From positions 24,073 through 88,072 of the forward strand of contig NZ_JAENIM010000032.1 of assembly GCF_016595495.1 (NCBI RefSeq): 64,000 bases of DNA. Direction: 5' to 3'. Shown one piece after another: positions 34,496 to 43,484 of this stretch. This stretch comes from Persicirhabdus sediminis (GTDB taxonomy: Bacteria; Verrucomicrobiota; Verrucomicrobiia; Verrucomicrobiales; Akkermansiaceae). Made by a program: the position numbers and the translations under genes. The notes under the pieces were generated by a model, which worked only from the letters and a program-made list of their open reading frames with translations, made no database searches and was not told the origin of the DNA. Each line of letters starts with the position of its first letter. The first letter of the stretch is position 1.

Positions 34496-35854
34496 ATGTC
34501 TATTCTCATCCCAGACCTCGATCTCATCCGCAAATACAACCAGCCGGGGCCACGTTACACCTCGTACCCTACAGCGCCTCACTTTGCAGATTCATGCCCG
34601 ACAGCCCAGCTCGCCGCTGAGCCAGCCAAAGATCGCAGCCCGCTCTCGCTCTACTTTCACATTCCCTTCTGCCGCAAGCTCTGCTGGTTCTGCGGCTGCA
34701 CCACCATCATCAGCACCCAGCAAGATAGGGCCGACCAATACCTAGACTATCTAGAAAAGGAAATCGACCTGCTCTTGCCTAGCATTGAGGGCAGAAAAGT
34801 CCACCAGCTCCACTTCGGCGGCGGTACACCTAACTTCCTCAGCCCAGCTCAAATCCTGCGCTTCTCCAAGTTCCTCCACGAGAGATTTGAATTTGCTCCA
34901 GATGCTGAAATGAGCGCTGAATTTGACCCGCGTACACTCGACAAAGCGCGTCTCGACGCCTTTGTAGAACTCGGCATCAACCGCGCATCTATCGGCGTGC
35001 AAGACATCCGCGAAGAAGTGCAAAAAGCCATCAACCGCGTCCAGCCACATGAGGTAAACGTGCAGGTGCTAGAGTGGCTCAGAGCCGCTGGCATCAGCTC
35101 TATCAACATGGACCTCATCTACGGGCTGCCATTCCAGACACCGGAAACATTTCAGGAAACGCTAGACCAAGCCATCGCCTACGCACCTACTCGTTTCGCC
35201 GTATTCTCATACGCTCACGTGCCATGGATCAAGCCTGCTCAGAAAATCCTCGAAGCCAAAACACTGCCTGAGCCAGATGAAAAAATCAAAATGCTCGGCC
35301 GCATCATCAGCACGCTAACAAGTGCCGACTACCACTACATCGGTATGGACCACTTTGCGGCTCAAGATGATCCTCTAACCATCGCGCACAAAAATAAAAC
35401 TCTGCAGCGCAACTTCCAAGGATACAGCACCCACGCTGGCCTAGAAATCTGCGCATTTGGCATGAGCTCTATCAGCCAGACAGCTCGCTCGTACCGCCAA
35501 AACTACAAAGAGCTCGACCAATACTGCGCCGCTCTAGACGAAGGCCGCCTGCCTATCGAGCGAGGCCTCATCCTCAACGACGACGACCTGCTGCGCCGCG
35601 ATATCATCATGAGCCTCATGTGTCACCTAGAAATCGACTACGCAGCGAAGTCTGCAGAACACGGCATCGACTTCAAAGCTCACTTCGACCGCGAGCTCGA
35701 AGAACTCAAGCCAATGCAAGACGACGGCCTCATCCAGCTGGAAGATGATAAATTCACCATCACCCAGCAGGGCACACTCTTCATTCGCAACATCGCCATG
35801 AAGTTCGACGCCTACCTAGCTGAAGGTAAAGGCAAATACTCAAAGACGGTTTAG
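34496..35854 (+). CDS. hemN: Oxygen-independent coproporphyrinogen III oxidase
   Basis: This radical SAM enzyme decarboxylates coproporphyrinogen III to protoporphyrinogen IX in heme synthesis without oxygen. The 452-residue protein has the HemN length and start (GPRYTSYPTAPHF), the radical SAM cluster motif CRKLCWFC (Cys59, Cys63, Cys66) with the additional Cys68, HFGGGTPNFL, EFDPRT, ASIGVQDI and NMDLIYGLPFQT. The extra residue after CxxxCxxC and the N-terminal YTSYPT trip-wire region favour true HemN over HemW. A repeat block begins 15 bp after its stop. Confidence 0.94.
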   Translation: MSILIPDLDLIRKYNQPGPRYTSYPTAPHFADSCPTAQLAAEPAKDRSPLSLYFHIPFCRKLCWFCGCTTIISTQQDRADQYLDYLEKEIDLLLPSIEGRKVHQLHFGGGTPNFLSPAQILRFSKFLHERFEFAPDAEMSAEFDPRTLDKARLDAFVELGINRASIGVQDIREEVQKAINRVQPHEVNVQVLEWLRAAGISSINMDLIYGLPFQTPETFQETLDQAIAYAPTRFAVFSYAHVPWIKPAQKILEAKTLPEPDEKIKMLGRIISTLTSADYHYIGMDHFAAQDDPLTIAHKNKTLQRNFQGYSTHAGLEICAFGMSSISQTARSYRQNYKELDQYCAALDEGRLPIERGLILNDDDLLRRDIIMSLMCHLEIDYAAKSAEHGIDFKAHFDRELEELKPMQDDGLIQLEDDKFTITQQGTLFIRNIAMKFDAYLAEGKGKYSKTV

Positions 35855-35869
35855 GCTAGTTTGTTAGCT

Positions 35870-35988
35870 TTCAGTGTTCAGTGTTCAGTGTTCAGTGTTC
35901 AGTGTTCAGTGTTCAGTGTTCAGTGTTCAGTGTTCAGTGTTCAGTGTTCAGTGTTCAGTGTTCAGCGTTCAGTGTTCAGCGTTCAGCG
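35870..35988. repeat. 7-bp microsatellite TTCAGTG, 17 copies
   Basis: Seventeen contiguous heptamers follow hemN: fourteen TTCAGTG and three TTCAGCG variants near the right end. The frame that runs through it encodes a FSVQCSV repeat and is most likely not a gene. Confidence 0.95.
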
Positions 35989-36002
35989 GTTGACTAACTT
36001 CG

Positions 36003-36412
36003 CTTGCGATCTGAAAACTGAAAACTACAAACTGAAAACTACAAACTGAAAACTCCCCCCCCCCATACCAGCTAGACAGCCCACTCCCCTAGCTGACTAT
36101 CTCTCCAAGCAGCTGGCTATCCTCTCTTGCGGTCTGAAAACTACAAACTGAAAACTCCCTCCCCCATCCCAGCTAGACATCCCACTTCCCTAGCGGACTA
36201 TCTCTCCAAGCAGCTGCCTATCCTCGCTTGCGATCTGAAAACTGAAAACTGAAAACTCCCTCCCCTATCCCAGCTAGACACCCCACTCCCCTAGCTGACT
36301 ATCTCTCCAAGCAGCTGACTATCTCTCCAAGCAGCTGACTATCTCTCCAAGCAGCTGACTATCCTCGCTTGCGATCTGAAAACTGAAAACTACAAACTGA
36401 AAACTAACAAAT
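36003..36412. repeat. Composite repeat block: CTGAAAAC arrays with 111-131-bp higher-order units
   Basis: Four starts of CTTGCGATCTGAAAAC-like text occur at about 36003, 36126, 36237 and 36368. Each is followed by short CTGAAAACT / ACAAACTGAAAACT arrays and, in the first three units, a C-rich run, a CCAGCTAGACA segment and GACTATCTCTCCAAGCAGCT. In the third unit the 20-mer AGCTGACTATCTCTCCAAGC is itself triplicated. CTGAA here is the complement of TTCAG in the neighbouring heptamer array. No gene is apparent. Confidence 0.9.
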
Positions 36413-36455
36413 TCCCCTTCTTCATTGCCACAAGCCGCACTTTCTAGCAAGCTGC

Positions 36456-37097
36456 GTGCAGATGGACAACCTATCCCACCTCTTCATCACCTGCTTTGCA
36501 GCCCTATTGCCGATAGCAAACCCGCTCGGCAATGCTGCTATTTTCCTCTCTATCACAGATGGAGATAAGGTAGAGCAACGCCACAAGCTAGCCGCCAAAG
36601 GTTCGCTATACATGCTCATCATCCTCATGAGCTTCCTGCTAGCTGGTAGTTTTATCCTGCATTTCTTTGGCCTCAGCTTAGAAGGCATCCGCATCGCTGG
36701 CGGGCTCATCATTGCCAAAACCGCCTTCAACCTGCTCAGCCCAAAAACCGAGGATACCCACAGCCAAGAAGAACATCACGAGGTCAAAGCCAAAGATGAC
36801 ATCTCATTTTCCCCACTCGCCATGCCATTGTTAGCTGGCCCAGGTGCCATCGCCTCAGTCATGGGCACCACCTCTCTAGTAAGCGGCTGGAATGTGCCCG
36901 CCTACCTCACGCTCAGCGCCGCCATCCTGCTAGTCTGTTTGATCTGCTGGCTGGTATTGCACAACTCAGAGCTCATCCTCAAATTCCTTGGCGTCAACGG
37001 CGCTAACGCCCTAACCAAGATCATGGGATTCATCCTCCTCTGCATGGGTGTCCAGCTAGTCATCAATGGCGTGCTGCCATTGATTCCAACCAGCTAG
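36456..37097 (+). CDS. MarC family inner membrane protein
   Basis: The 213-residue protein has six predicted membrane helices and the MarC family pattern: FAALLPIANPLGNAAIFLSIT near the N-terminus, GGLIIAKTAFNLL, PLAMPLLAGPGAIASVMG and LTKIMGFILLCMGVQLVINGV. The family is widespread, despite its name is not established in antibiotic resistance, and has no proven substrate. The start at 36456 or 36462 (both ATG) is uncertain. It converges on the next gene, with the two stop codons overlapping by four bases. Confidence 0.88.
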   Translation: MQMDNLSHLFITCFAALLPIANPLGNAAIFLSITDGDKVEQRHKLAAKGSLYMLIILMSFLLAGSFILHFFGLSLEGIRIAGGLIIAKTAFNLLSPKTEDTHSQEEHHEVKAKDDISFSPLAMPLLAGPGAIASVMGTTSLVSGWNVPAYLTLSAAILLVCLICWLVLHNSELILKFLGVNGANALTKIMGFILLCMGVQLVINGVLPLIPTS

Positions 37098-37624
37098 TTA
37101 GCCAAATCAGCTGGCGTGATCTCAATGCGCGCCAGCTCATTACCGGCCTCATCTTTGTAGATGTAAACCAAAGTCACTCCCAGATCGCGCAGCCGCTTCA
37201 TCTCTGCGCTGTCACGGTAGTTCTCTAGCAAACGAGTGCGCAGCTCATTAGTTCTCTCTGCAAAACTATCATCAGCTGCTAGCTCAGTACCTAGCAGGGT
37301 GTAAAAATAATGTAGCTGTAAGCCCGGCTCAGCTGACGAGCTCTCCAGCCGAGTCGCCGCATCCAGCTGGCGTGGCAGCGTCTCATTCAGCTTAGCGGCA
37401 ATCTGCTCCAGCTCGGCTTCTGGGCTCATGCTAGCTTCCTCATTCACCAGCTCTGCTTTCACCGCTTCCTCGCTAACCGCCTGCTTAGCATTGGCCGCCT
37501 GACGTTTTTTTATCGCCGCGGTCACCGCTCGGTTGCCCACGAAAACACCTCCTAACATAAAGACCATACCTATTGCCAAGACAATATTCCTCATGCGCTT
37601 TTCCGGTCCTTCAAGTTTCTGCAT
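37094..37624 (-). CDS. Hypothetical membrane-anchored protein
   Basis: The 176-residue protein begins MQKLEGPEKRMRNIVLAIGM, with a single hydrophobic helix (about residues 13-37), then a charged helical region (KKRQAANAKQAVSEEAVKAE) and a predicted periplasmic domain of about 100 residues ending TLVYIYKDEAGNELARIEIT. I recognise no family. An ATG at 37594 is an alternative start. It is convergent with marC. Confidence 0.65.
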   Translation of the reverse strand: MQKLEGPEKRMRNIVLAIGMVFMLGGVFVGNRAVTAAIKKRQAANAKQAVSEEAVKAELVNEEASMSPEAELEQIAAKLNETLPRQLDAATRLESSSAEPGLQLHYFYTLLGTELAADDSFAERTNELRTRLLENYRDSAEMKRLRDLGVTLVYIYKDEAGNELARIEITPADLAN

Positions 37625-37813
37625 TCTAAATTTCTAGCCAGCTAGCTAGTCACCGACAATGCTTAAATCTATCGAGCCTATTCTAACCCAATATGAGCTT
37701 ATTATGTATGACAGCCAGAGATCACGCCTCATATTAAGCTTTCTGCTTTTCAAAACTCACCTTTCTCTCTAGTTGATAATCAATCCCTTCACGTCACCCC
37801 TCCCACCATCCCT

Positions 37814-38119
37814 ATGAAAGAACATCCCACTACCGCGGAAGCCCGTGCCAAATATTGGCGCAAAAACATCACCTATCTATTTATCCTGCTGTCCATCTGG
37901 TTCATGGCTTCATTAGGCGCTGGCGTGCTTTTTGTGGATGAACTCGACAAAATCACCATCCCGGGAACCGGCTTCAAACTTGGTTTTTGGATGGCCCAGC
38001 AAGGTAGCATCCTTGTCTTTCTTGGCCTCATCGGGGTGTACGTATTGCTCATGAACAAGCTCGATAAAGAGCTGCTAGACGGCAAAGAAGAAGGGGAAAT
38101 GGACGCCTCTGACCACTAA
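37814..38119 (+). CDS. DUF4212 small subunit of a sodium:solute symporter
   Basis: The 101-residue protein has two membrane helices (about residues 21-42 and 57-77) and the DUF4212 pattern: ARAKYWRKNITYLFILLSIW, FGA-like GAGVLFVDELDKI, GFKLGFWMAQQGSILVFLGLIGVYVLLM and a C-terminal NKLDKE. In this family it is encoded directly before an SSS-type permease and is thought to form part of the carrier. The large subunit starts 21 bp downstream. Confidence 0.9.
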   Translation: MKEHPTTAEARAKYWRKNITYLFILLSIWFMASLGAGVLFVDELDKITIPGTGFKLGFWMAQQGSILVFLGLIGVYVLLMNKLDKELLDGKEEGEMDASDH

Positions 38120-38139
38120 CCCTAACTGCACCAAATCCT

Positions 38140-39852
38140 ATGGACCCAGTACAATTGTGGACATTCATCATCGCCGGGCTTTCTTTCACGCTCTACATCT
38201 ATATCGCTATCCGCTCGCGCGCCGGCTCTACCAAAGATTTCTATGTGGCTGGTGGCGGTGTACCGTCCATCGCTAACGGTCTCGCTACCGCAGCTGATTG
38301 GATGAGCGCCGCATCGTTCCTTGGCATGGCTGGAGCGATCTCTACCATGGGCCGCGACGGTGGTTGTTACCTCATGGGCTGGACCGGTGGCTACGTGCTT
38401 CTAGCACTATTGTTAGCTCCCTACCTGCGCCGCTTTGGCAAATTCACCGTGCCTGATTTCATCGGCGACCGCTACTACTCACAGGCAGCTCGCATCGTCG
38501 CCGTCATCTGCGCCATCTTTGTCTGCTTCACCTACGTCTGTGGGCAGATGCGCGGCGTTGGTGTTGTCTTCTCGCGCTTCCTTAATGTCGACGTCACTTG
38601 GGGCGTCATCATTGGCATGGCACTCGTCTTTTTCTACGCTGTGTTAGGTGGCATGAAAGGCATCACCTACACTCAGGTAGCCCAGTACTGCGTGTTGATT
38701 TTTGCCTTCATGGTTCCCGCCTTTTTCATTGCCTTCCAGATGGCTGGCAATCCCATTCCACAGATAGCATTTGGCGGTGAATACAAAGATAGCGGCCAAT
38801 TCATTCTTGAAAGATTAGATGGTCTCAGCGCCCAGCTAGGATTTGGTACCTACACAGATGGCTCGAAGTCTACCATTGATGTCTTCTGTATCACGGCAGC
38901 GCTGATGTTAGGAACCGCTGGTCTACCCCACGTGATTGTTCGTTTCTACACAGTGAAAAAAGTATCCGCCGCTAGAACCTCAGCTTTCTGGGCGCTCCTC
39001 TTCATTGCCATCCTCTACACTACAGCTCCTGCTATCTCGGTATTTGCTAGACTCAATTTGCTAGAAGCAGTCAATGAAACCCCACGCGTAGAAGCGCCTC
39101 AGTGGTTTGAAAAATGGTCCGATACAGGCCTCATCAGCTGGCAAGATAAGAATAACGACGGGCTGATCAATTACACGGGCACGGTGCAGCCAGCTGGCGC
39201 GCCACCACTAGCTGAAAATGAGCTCACTGTGGACAAGGACATCATCGTGCTGGCTAACCCTGAGATCGCTCAGCTCCCAGCTTGGGTCATCGGACTCGTC
39301 GCCGCTGGCGGCCTAGCAGCAGCTCTATCAACAGCAGCTGGACTGCTCTTAGTTATCTCCACCGCCGTCGCTCACGATTTATTCAAGAAGACCATCAACC
39401 CTAACCTCACCGATAAACAAGAGCTCAAAATTGCTAGAATTGCAGCTGGCGGCGCCGTCATCGTTGCCGGTTACTTTGGCATTCACCCGCCTGACTTTGT
39501 TGCTTCTGTCGTTGCCTTTGCCTTCGGCCTAGCAGCATCGTCGTTTTTCCCAGTGATTGTGATGGGCATTTTCTCCAAGCGCATGAACAAAGAAGGCGCC
39601 ATAGCGGGCATGATCTCTGGCATCACTTTCACCGCAGCCTACATCATTTACTTCAAGTTCATGAACCCAGAGCTCAATAATGCTGAGCATTGGCTGTTTG
39701 GCATCTCACCTGAAGGAATCGGCTCGATTGGATTGTTAGTCAACTTTGTCATCGCTGGGCTGGTATGCAAATTCACCCCAAAAGCACCAGAGCATATCGC
39801 TCAGCTCGTCAACAGCGTGCGCCTGCCACGCGACGCCTACGCTAAGGATTAA
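38140..39852 (+). CDS. Sodium:solute symporter (SSS family, ActP/VC_2705-like)
   Basis: The 570-residue inner membrane protein has 13 or so hydrophobic helices and SSS signatures: FYVAGGGVPSIANGLATAADWMSAASFLGMAG near the N-terminus, GLPHVIVRFYTVKKVSAARTS and GLAAALSTAAGLLLVISTAVAHDLFKK. These fit the acetate or short-chain carboxylate branch that pairs with DUF4212. A charged insertion around residues 310-370 precedes the sodium-site region. The substrate is inferred to be a monocarboxylate such as acetate. Confidence 0.9.
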   Translation: MDPVQLWTFIIAGLSFTLYIYIAIRSRAGSTKDFYVAGGGVPSIANGLATAADWMSAASFLGMAGAISTMGRDGGCYLMGWTGGYVLLALLLAPYLRRFGKFTVPDFIGDRYYSQAARIVAVICAIFVCFTYVCGQMRGVGVVFSRFLNVDVTWGVIIGMALVFFYAVLGGMKGITYTQVAQYCVLIFAFMVPAFFIAFQMAGNPIPQIAFGGEYKDSGQFILERLDGLSAQLGFGTYTDGSKSTIDVFCITAALMLGTAGLPHVIVRFYTVKKVSAARTSAFWALLFIAILYTTAPAISVFARLNLLEAVNETPRVEAPQWFEKWSDTGLISWQDKNNDGLINYTGTVQPAGAPPLAENELTVDKDIIVLANPEIAQLPAWVIGLVAAGGLAAALSTAAGLLLVISTAVAHDLFKKTINPNLTDKQELKIARIAAGGAVIVAGYFGIHPPDFVASVVAFAFGLAASSFFPVIVMGIFSKRMNKEGAIAGMISGITFTAAYIIYFKFMNPELNNAEHWLFGISPEGIGSIGLLVNFVIAGLVCKFTPKAPEHIAQLVNSVRLPRDAYAKD

Positions 39853-39909
39853 TCCATATTAGTTAGCTAGCTGAGTTGAAAAATAACTCCCATCAGCTAG
39901 CTTGTTATC

Positions 39910-41049
39910 ATGCCAACTAGATATAGCAAAGTCATCCGCGGAAAAGACGCCCTGCAAAAGGAAATCGAATCAGAACCGTGCCTGCAACAGGCCATGGTCC
40001 AAGGCGTTGATTTTCGCACCATCGATGTAGATTGGCACAATACTCCCTGCGAGGGCGCGGTATTTCTCGGCTGTGATTTCCCTGAGTCTATCAAAGCCGA
40101 GTGGCTGATGACTAAAGGGGCAATGATATTCCCGCGCTTGCACGGCGTTCCTTACCGACCATTTCGCTCAAAGCTCTACACCCGCGACGAGCTCATGGCT
40201 GGCTGGACGGCTGAAAAAGACCTCAGCTACGATAAACAAATTTACGACCACTACCATAGCGCACGCCAAGCTCGCCCGAGTATGCTAGAGGCTCTCGCTC
40301 AGCGCATCCACGACCACGCGGTAGACGAGGCATTGCTAGATTTGCTCGAAGGAAAAACCGAACCGGGTGGCGTCAAAAAAGTGGTCGGCATCATGGGCGG
40401 ACACGGCAAATCGCGCACCGATCCATTCTTTAAGAAAGTCGTCTGGATCGCGCGCGAGCTCACACGCCGAGGATACTTCATCGCCTCAGGTGGTGGGCCT
40501 GGTATCATGGAAGCGGCTAACCTCGGTGCTTGGCTAGCTAACGCTCCAGATGAATTGCTAGATCAATCACTAGCTATTCTTGGCCGCTCTCCCATTTTTA
40601 CCAGCGATGGGTACATGGACCGCGCCTATGAAGTGCTAGAACTTCACCCTGACGGCGCATCTAGCCTAGCCGTGCCAACTTGGTTTTACGGCCACGAACC
40701 AACTAACATGTTCTCTAAGCATGTTGCCAAATATTTCTCCAACAGCATCCGCGAAGATGGGCTGCTAGCCATCGCTCTGCACGGCGTCATCTACGCACCA
40801 GGCAGCGCCGGCACCACGCAGGAAATCTTCATGGACGCCACGCAAAACCACTACGGCACCTTCGACTGGATCAGCCCGATGATCTTCCTTGGCACTCAGC
40901 GCTACTGCGTGGAGACCATGCTCTATCCATGTCTCAAACAGCTAGCCCAAGGCCGAACATACAGCGACATGCTTCTCTGCTCAGATAGCGCGAGCGAAAT
41001 CGCCCAGTTCGTCTGCGATCACCCACCCGTTAAAGGTGAGCTGAAATAG
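39910..41049 (+). CDS. LOG-like Rossmann-fold nucleotide-binding protein
   Basis: The 379-residue protein has an N-terminal region of about 150 residues that I do not recognise, then a LOG/lysine-decarboxylase-like Rossmann domain: KKVVGIMGGHGKSR, GYFIASGGGPGIMEAANLGA and APGSAGTTQEIFMDATQNHYG, the last replacing the usual PGGxGTxxE. LOG proteins release free bases from nucleoside monophosphates; this longer bacterial group is uncharacterised, so enzymatic activity is uncertain. It lies upstream of radC on the same strand (27 bp). Confidence 0.8.
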   Translation: MPTRYSKVIRGKDALQKEIESEPCLQQAMVQGVDFRTIDVDWHNTPCEGAVFLGCDFPESIKAEWLMTKGAMIFPRLHGVPYRPFRSKLYTRDELMAGWTAEKDLSYDKQIYDHYHSARQARPSMLEALAQRIHDHAVDEALLDLLEGKTEPGGVKKVVGIMGGHGKSRTDPFFKKVVWIARELTRRGYFIASGGGPGIMEAANLGAWLANAPDELLDQSLAILGRSPIFTSDGYMDRAYEVLELHPDGASSLAVPTWFYGHEPTNMFSKHVAKYFSNSIREDGLLAIALHGVIYAPGSAGTTQEIFMDATQNHYGTFDWISPMIFLGTQRYCVETMLYPCLKQLAQGRTYSDMLLCSDSASEIAQFVCDHPPVKGELK

Positions 41050-41076
41050 CTCGCACACTCAGCCAGCTGGGGTATT

Positions 41077-41802
41077 ATGGGGAGAACTAACGTTTTCCCC
41101 ATGCACGATAGAGTTACAGATCTACCCGAGCCGATTCGCCCACGCGAAAAACTCCAACAGCTAGGCCCTGCCGCTCTAGCTGACGAAGAGTTGTTAGCCA
41201 TTATCCTGCGGGTCGGTGTCGCGGGCATGAGCGCCATAGAGATGGGGCGCATGCTCATTCAGAAATACGGCGGGCTGCGTCAACTCGCCAGCTTGAATAC
41301 TGACCAGCTCAGCCAAGAACATGGCATTGGTCTAGCAAAAGCATGCCAGCTAGCAGCTATTTTTGAAGTCGGATCCAGAGCTGCTAGGCAGAGCATGTTA
41401 TCAGCTACAATCAACAGCCCTGAGGAAATTTATAACTACATGGCTCCCCAGCTAGCACACGAAACCAAAGAACGCGTGCTAGTCATCCTGTTTAATAATA
41501 AACAACAGGTCTTACGTGTCATCGATCTATCAAGTGGCAGCGCCACCCAAAGTATCTGTGAGCCGCGTGATATCATTCGTCACGTCCTCATAAACCAGGC
41601 CGTCGCATTTGCCGTCGTCCACAACCATCCATCTGGCGACCCTAGCCCTAGCCGTGCTGATAGAGATATCACCCATAGAACTAAAAAGGCTGCAGAAGTG
41701 ATGAATCTGGGCCTAATCGATCACGTCATCATTGGCCACCCATCTAGCGAGTCAGCCGATACCAGCCCGTATTATTCGTTCAGTGAACACGGGCTGGTGT
41801 GA
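41077..41802 (+). CDS. radC: RadC family JAB/MPN domain protein
   Basis: The 241-residue protein has a helix-hairpin-helix N-terminal region (EKLQQLGPAALADEELLAIILRVG, LSQEHGIGLAKACQLAAIFE) and the C-terminal JAMM/MPN+ metal site AVVHNHPSGDPSPSRADRDIT, the RadC family hallmark. The role in DNA repair attributed to RadC has not been confirmed and the protease-like site has no proven substrate. The start may be 41077 or the ATG at 41101 (MHDRVTDLPEPIRPRE). It converges on the end of the urease operon. Confidence 0.93.
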   Translation: MGRTNVFPMHDRVTDLPEPIRPREKLQQLGPAALADEELLAIILRVGVAGMSAIEMGRMLIQKYGGLRQLASLNTDQLSQEHGIGLAKACQLAAIFEVGSRAARQSMLSATINSPEEIYNYMAPQLAHETKERVLVILFNNKQQVLRVIDLSSGSATQSICEPRDIIRHVLINQAVAFAVVHNHPSGDPSPSRADRDITHRTKKAAEVMNLGLIDHVIIGHPSSESADTSPYYSFSEHGLV

Positions 41803-41807
41803 AAAAC

Positions 41808-42005
41808 TTAGCTTTCGCGGCGCTTCTTCGTGACAAAATAGACCACGGCAACACCTGCGATGGCTATCAATGTAGGCCAGCTGAAATCAGGAAATGGCCA
41901 GTCATCGTGGCTGGTTCCATCACAGTGAGCTGCTGCAGGCAGCGCGGATGCTAACAATAACATCCCAGTCATTAGTCTTTGGTATTTCTTATTCATAAAT
42001 TTCAT
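41808..42005 (-). CDS. Small exported single-span protein at the end of the urease operon
   Basis: The 65-residue protein starts MKFMNKKYQRLMTGMLLLAS, a signal peptide ending ALPAAA, then HCDGTSHDDWPFPDFSWP, with His, Cys and Asp residues that could bind a metal, then one hydrophobic helix (IAIAGVAVVYFV) and a TKKRRES tail. The start lies 4 bp after ureD stops, so it is almost surely in the same transcript. A nickel or urea related role is only inferred from position. I recognise no family. Confidence 0.65.
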   Translation of the reverse strand: MKFMNKKYQRLMTGMLLLASALPAAAHCDGTSHDDWPFPDFSWPTLIAIAGVAVVYFVTKKRRES

Positions 42006-42008
42006 GGT

Positions 42009-42845
42009 CTACAGTTTTCGAAAGTTTACTTTATGCTTTGTGAGTCGCTGAATGATCTCAGCGCGAATCAGCTCTGAGAGACGTCGCAAACTAACCGCGT
42101 TCGCCGCCATCAGCCTGAATACACTGAGCCCGTCACCTAGCTTAGTGAATGACACCATGTGGTTTTCGTCATCCTCTATCAGGGCTAGTACGGAGGCTAA
42201 CTCAGCCACGTCATCGTTGACCTGATCACCAGAGTAGCACCAGACGGACGCCAAATAACAAGCGTCCCAAGAAGGCATCAATACAGGAAGCTTGCGGTCA
42301 ACTGGTTCCAAGCGAGTGCGCTCACGAGCTAGCAATTTCCCCTCGACATAAATATCTAGCTCATTGTGATAGAGAGCGTAGTCATTCAGTTCACCGTGAG
42401 CCTCACGCCCAGGAGCGAATCCATCATAAAAAACCATGCATGCATCTGCAGCCAACTGGATGCGGTTACGCTGCCGAACTCGCGCGTCTTTTTGAGCCAT
42501 CACCCATTCTGGCCAGAAATCTAGCAAAGCGCCCTGTCCAACAGAGATATCTTGGTCCATCAGCGCGATTTCATCAGCCTTCATGGTATGAAAGCGAGTC
42601 ACGCTAGGTGAAGTGATCGCCACCCGCGCACCGTCAGCAACCACGAGCTCAATAGACAGAGAATCGCCACCAAACAAACCAGCTGTTGGATTCACTAACT
42701 GCACAGCCAGAGTATCCCCATTCCAATATGGCTTGCTCAAGTGGCTCAAACCTCCAACGAGCCGGCGCGACATCACTGTGCGCAATGGCGCATCACGCTT
42801 CTCAAAGCGCAACTTAGCTTCAGATGTGATGCTGGTAGATAACAT
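42009..42845 (-). CDS. ureD: Urease accessory protein UreD
   Basis: UreD binds apo-urease and, with UreF and UreG, guides nickel into the active site. The 278-residue protein shows the family pattern in the N-terminal half: KPYWNGDTLAVQLVNPTAGLFGGDSLSIELVVADGARVAITSPSVTRFH, then LDFWPEWVMAQKDARVRQR and YDGFAPGREAHGE. It follows ureG by 2 bp. It lies last of the known accessory genes, unlike the usual first position in enterobacterial clusters. Confidence 0.92.
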   Translation of the reverse strand: MLSTSITSEAKLRFEKRDAPLRTVMSRRLVGGLSHLSKPYWNGDTLAVQLVNPTAGLFGGDSLSIELVVADGARVAITSPSVTRFHTMKADEIALMDQDISVGQGALLDFWPEWVMAQKDARVRQRNRIQLAADACMVFYDGFAPGREAHGELNDYALYHNELDIYVEGKLLARERTRLEPVDRKLPVLMPSWDACYLASVWCYSGDQVNDDVAELASVLALIEDDENHMVSFTKLGDGLSVFRLMAANAVSLRRLSELIRAEIIQRLTKHKVNFRKL

Positions 42846-42847
42846 GA

Positions 42848-43483
42848 CTAACTATTCTCAATATCAGCAAACAGAACATCGCGGTCAAACCATTCGAAAA
42901 ATTCTTCTAATCCAACTGGCTCCTTTAGATCCATCATCATAAATGGCTTACCACTACGCTTACTCTCACAGTCGAGTTTCATGCGCTCAACGTCAGCTCC
43001 AACATATGGTGCTAGAGTCACCTTATTCACCACCAGAAAATCAGAATGAGCAATCGCCGGGCCTCCTTTTCGTGGGATGTCATCACCTTCGGTGACATCA
43101 ATGACGTAAATGAAAATATCAGCTAGTTCGGGTGAAAATGTCGCGGTTAGGTTGTCACCACCACTTTCTACCAGAACAAATTCTAGCCCCTCGAAACGTC
43201 GTTCCATCTCATCAATGGCATCCAGATTCATTGAGATATCATCCCGAATCGCGGTGTGAGGACAGCCTCCCGTCTCCACACCAATGATGCGCTCGGGTGG
43301 TAAAGCCTGATGGCGAATAAGCATCTTCGCATCTTCTTGAGTGTAAATATCGTTAGTAATGACGGCCATATTGCGAGTCTTTCCATAGCGCTCACAAATC
43401 TTCAGGCACAAGGTAGACTTGCCAGAGCCAACGGGTCCGCCAACTCCTATTCTAATCGCTGATTTTTTTTCACTTTGCATCAT
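42848..43483 (-). CDS. ureG: Urease accessory GTPase UreG
   Basis: UreG is the SIMIBI GTPase that delivers nickel during urease maturation. The 211-residue protein has the P-loop IRIGVGGPVGSGKSTLCLKI, the family block VITNDIYTQEDAKML, the CPH metal motif in GVETGGCPHTAIRDDISMN, VESGGDNLTATFSPEL and VVNKVTLAPYVGAD. I chose the ATG at 43483, which lies one base after the ureF stop; an upstream in-frame start would overlap ureF and add a non-conserved tail. Confidence 0.96.
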   Translation of the reverse strand: MMQSEKKSAIRIGVGGPVGSGKSTLCLKICERYGKTRNMAVITNDIYTQEDAKMLIRHQALPPERIIGVETGGCPHTAIRDDISMNLDAIDEMERRFEGLEFVLVESGGDNLTATFSPELADIFIYVIDVTEGDDIPRKGGPAIAHSDFLVVNKVTLAPYVGADVERMKLDCESKRSGKPFMMMDLKEPVGLEEFFEWFDRDVLFADIENS

Positions 43484-43484
43484 T

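Noticed and set aside
35870..35988. CRISPR array or small repeat protein in the TTCAGTG block
   Set aside because: Contiguous heptamers without spacers; the frame through it gives only FSVQCSV repeats.
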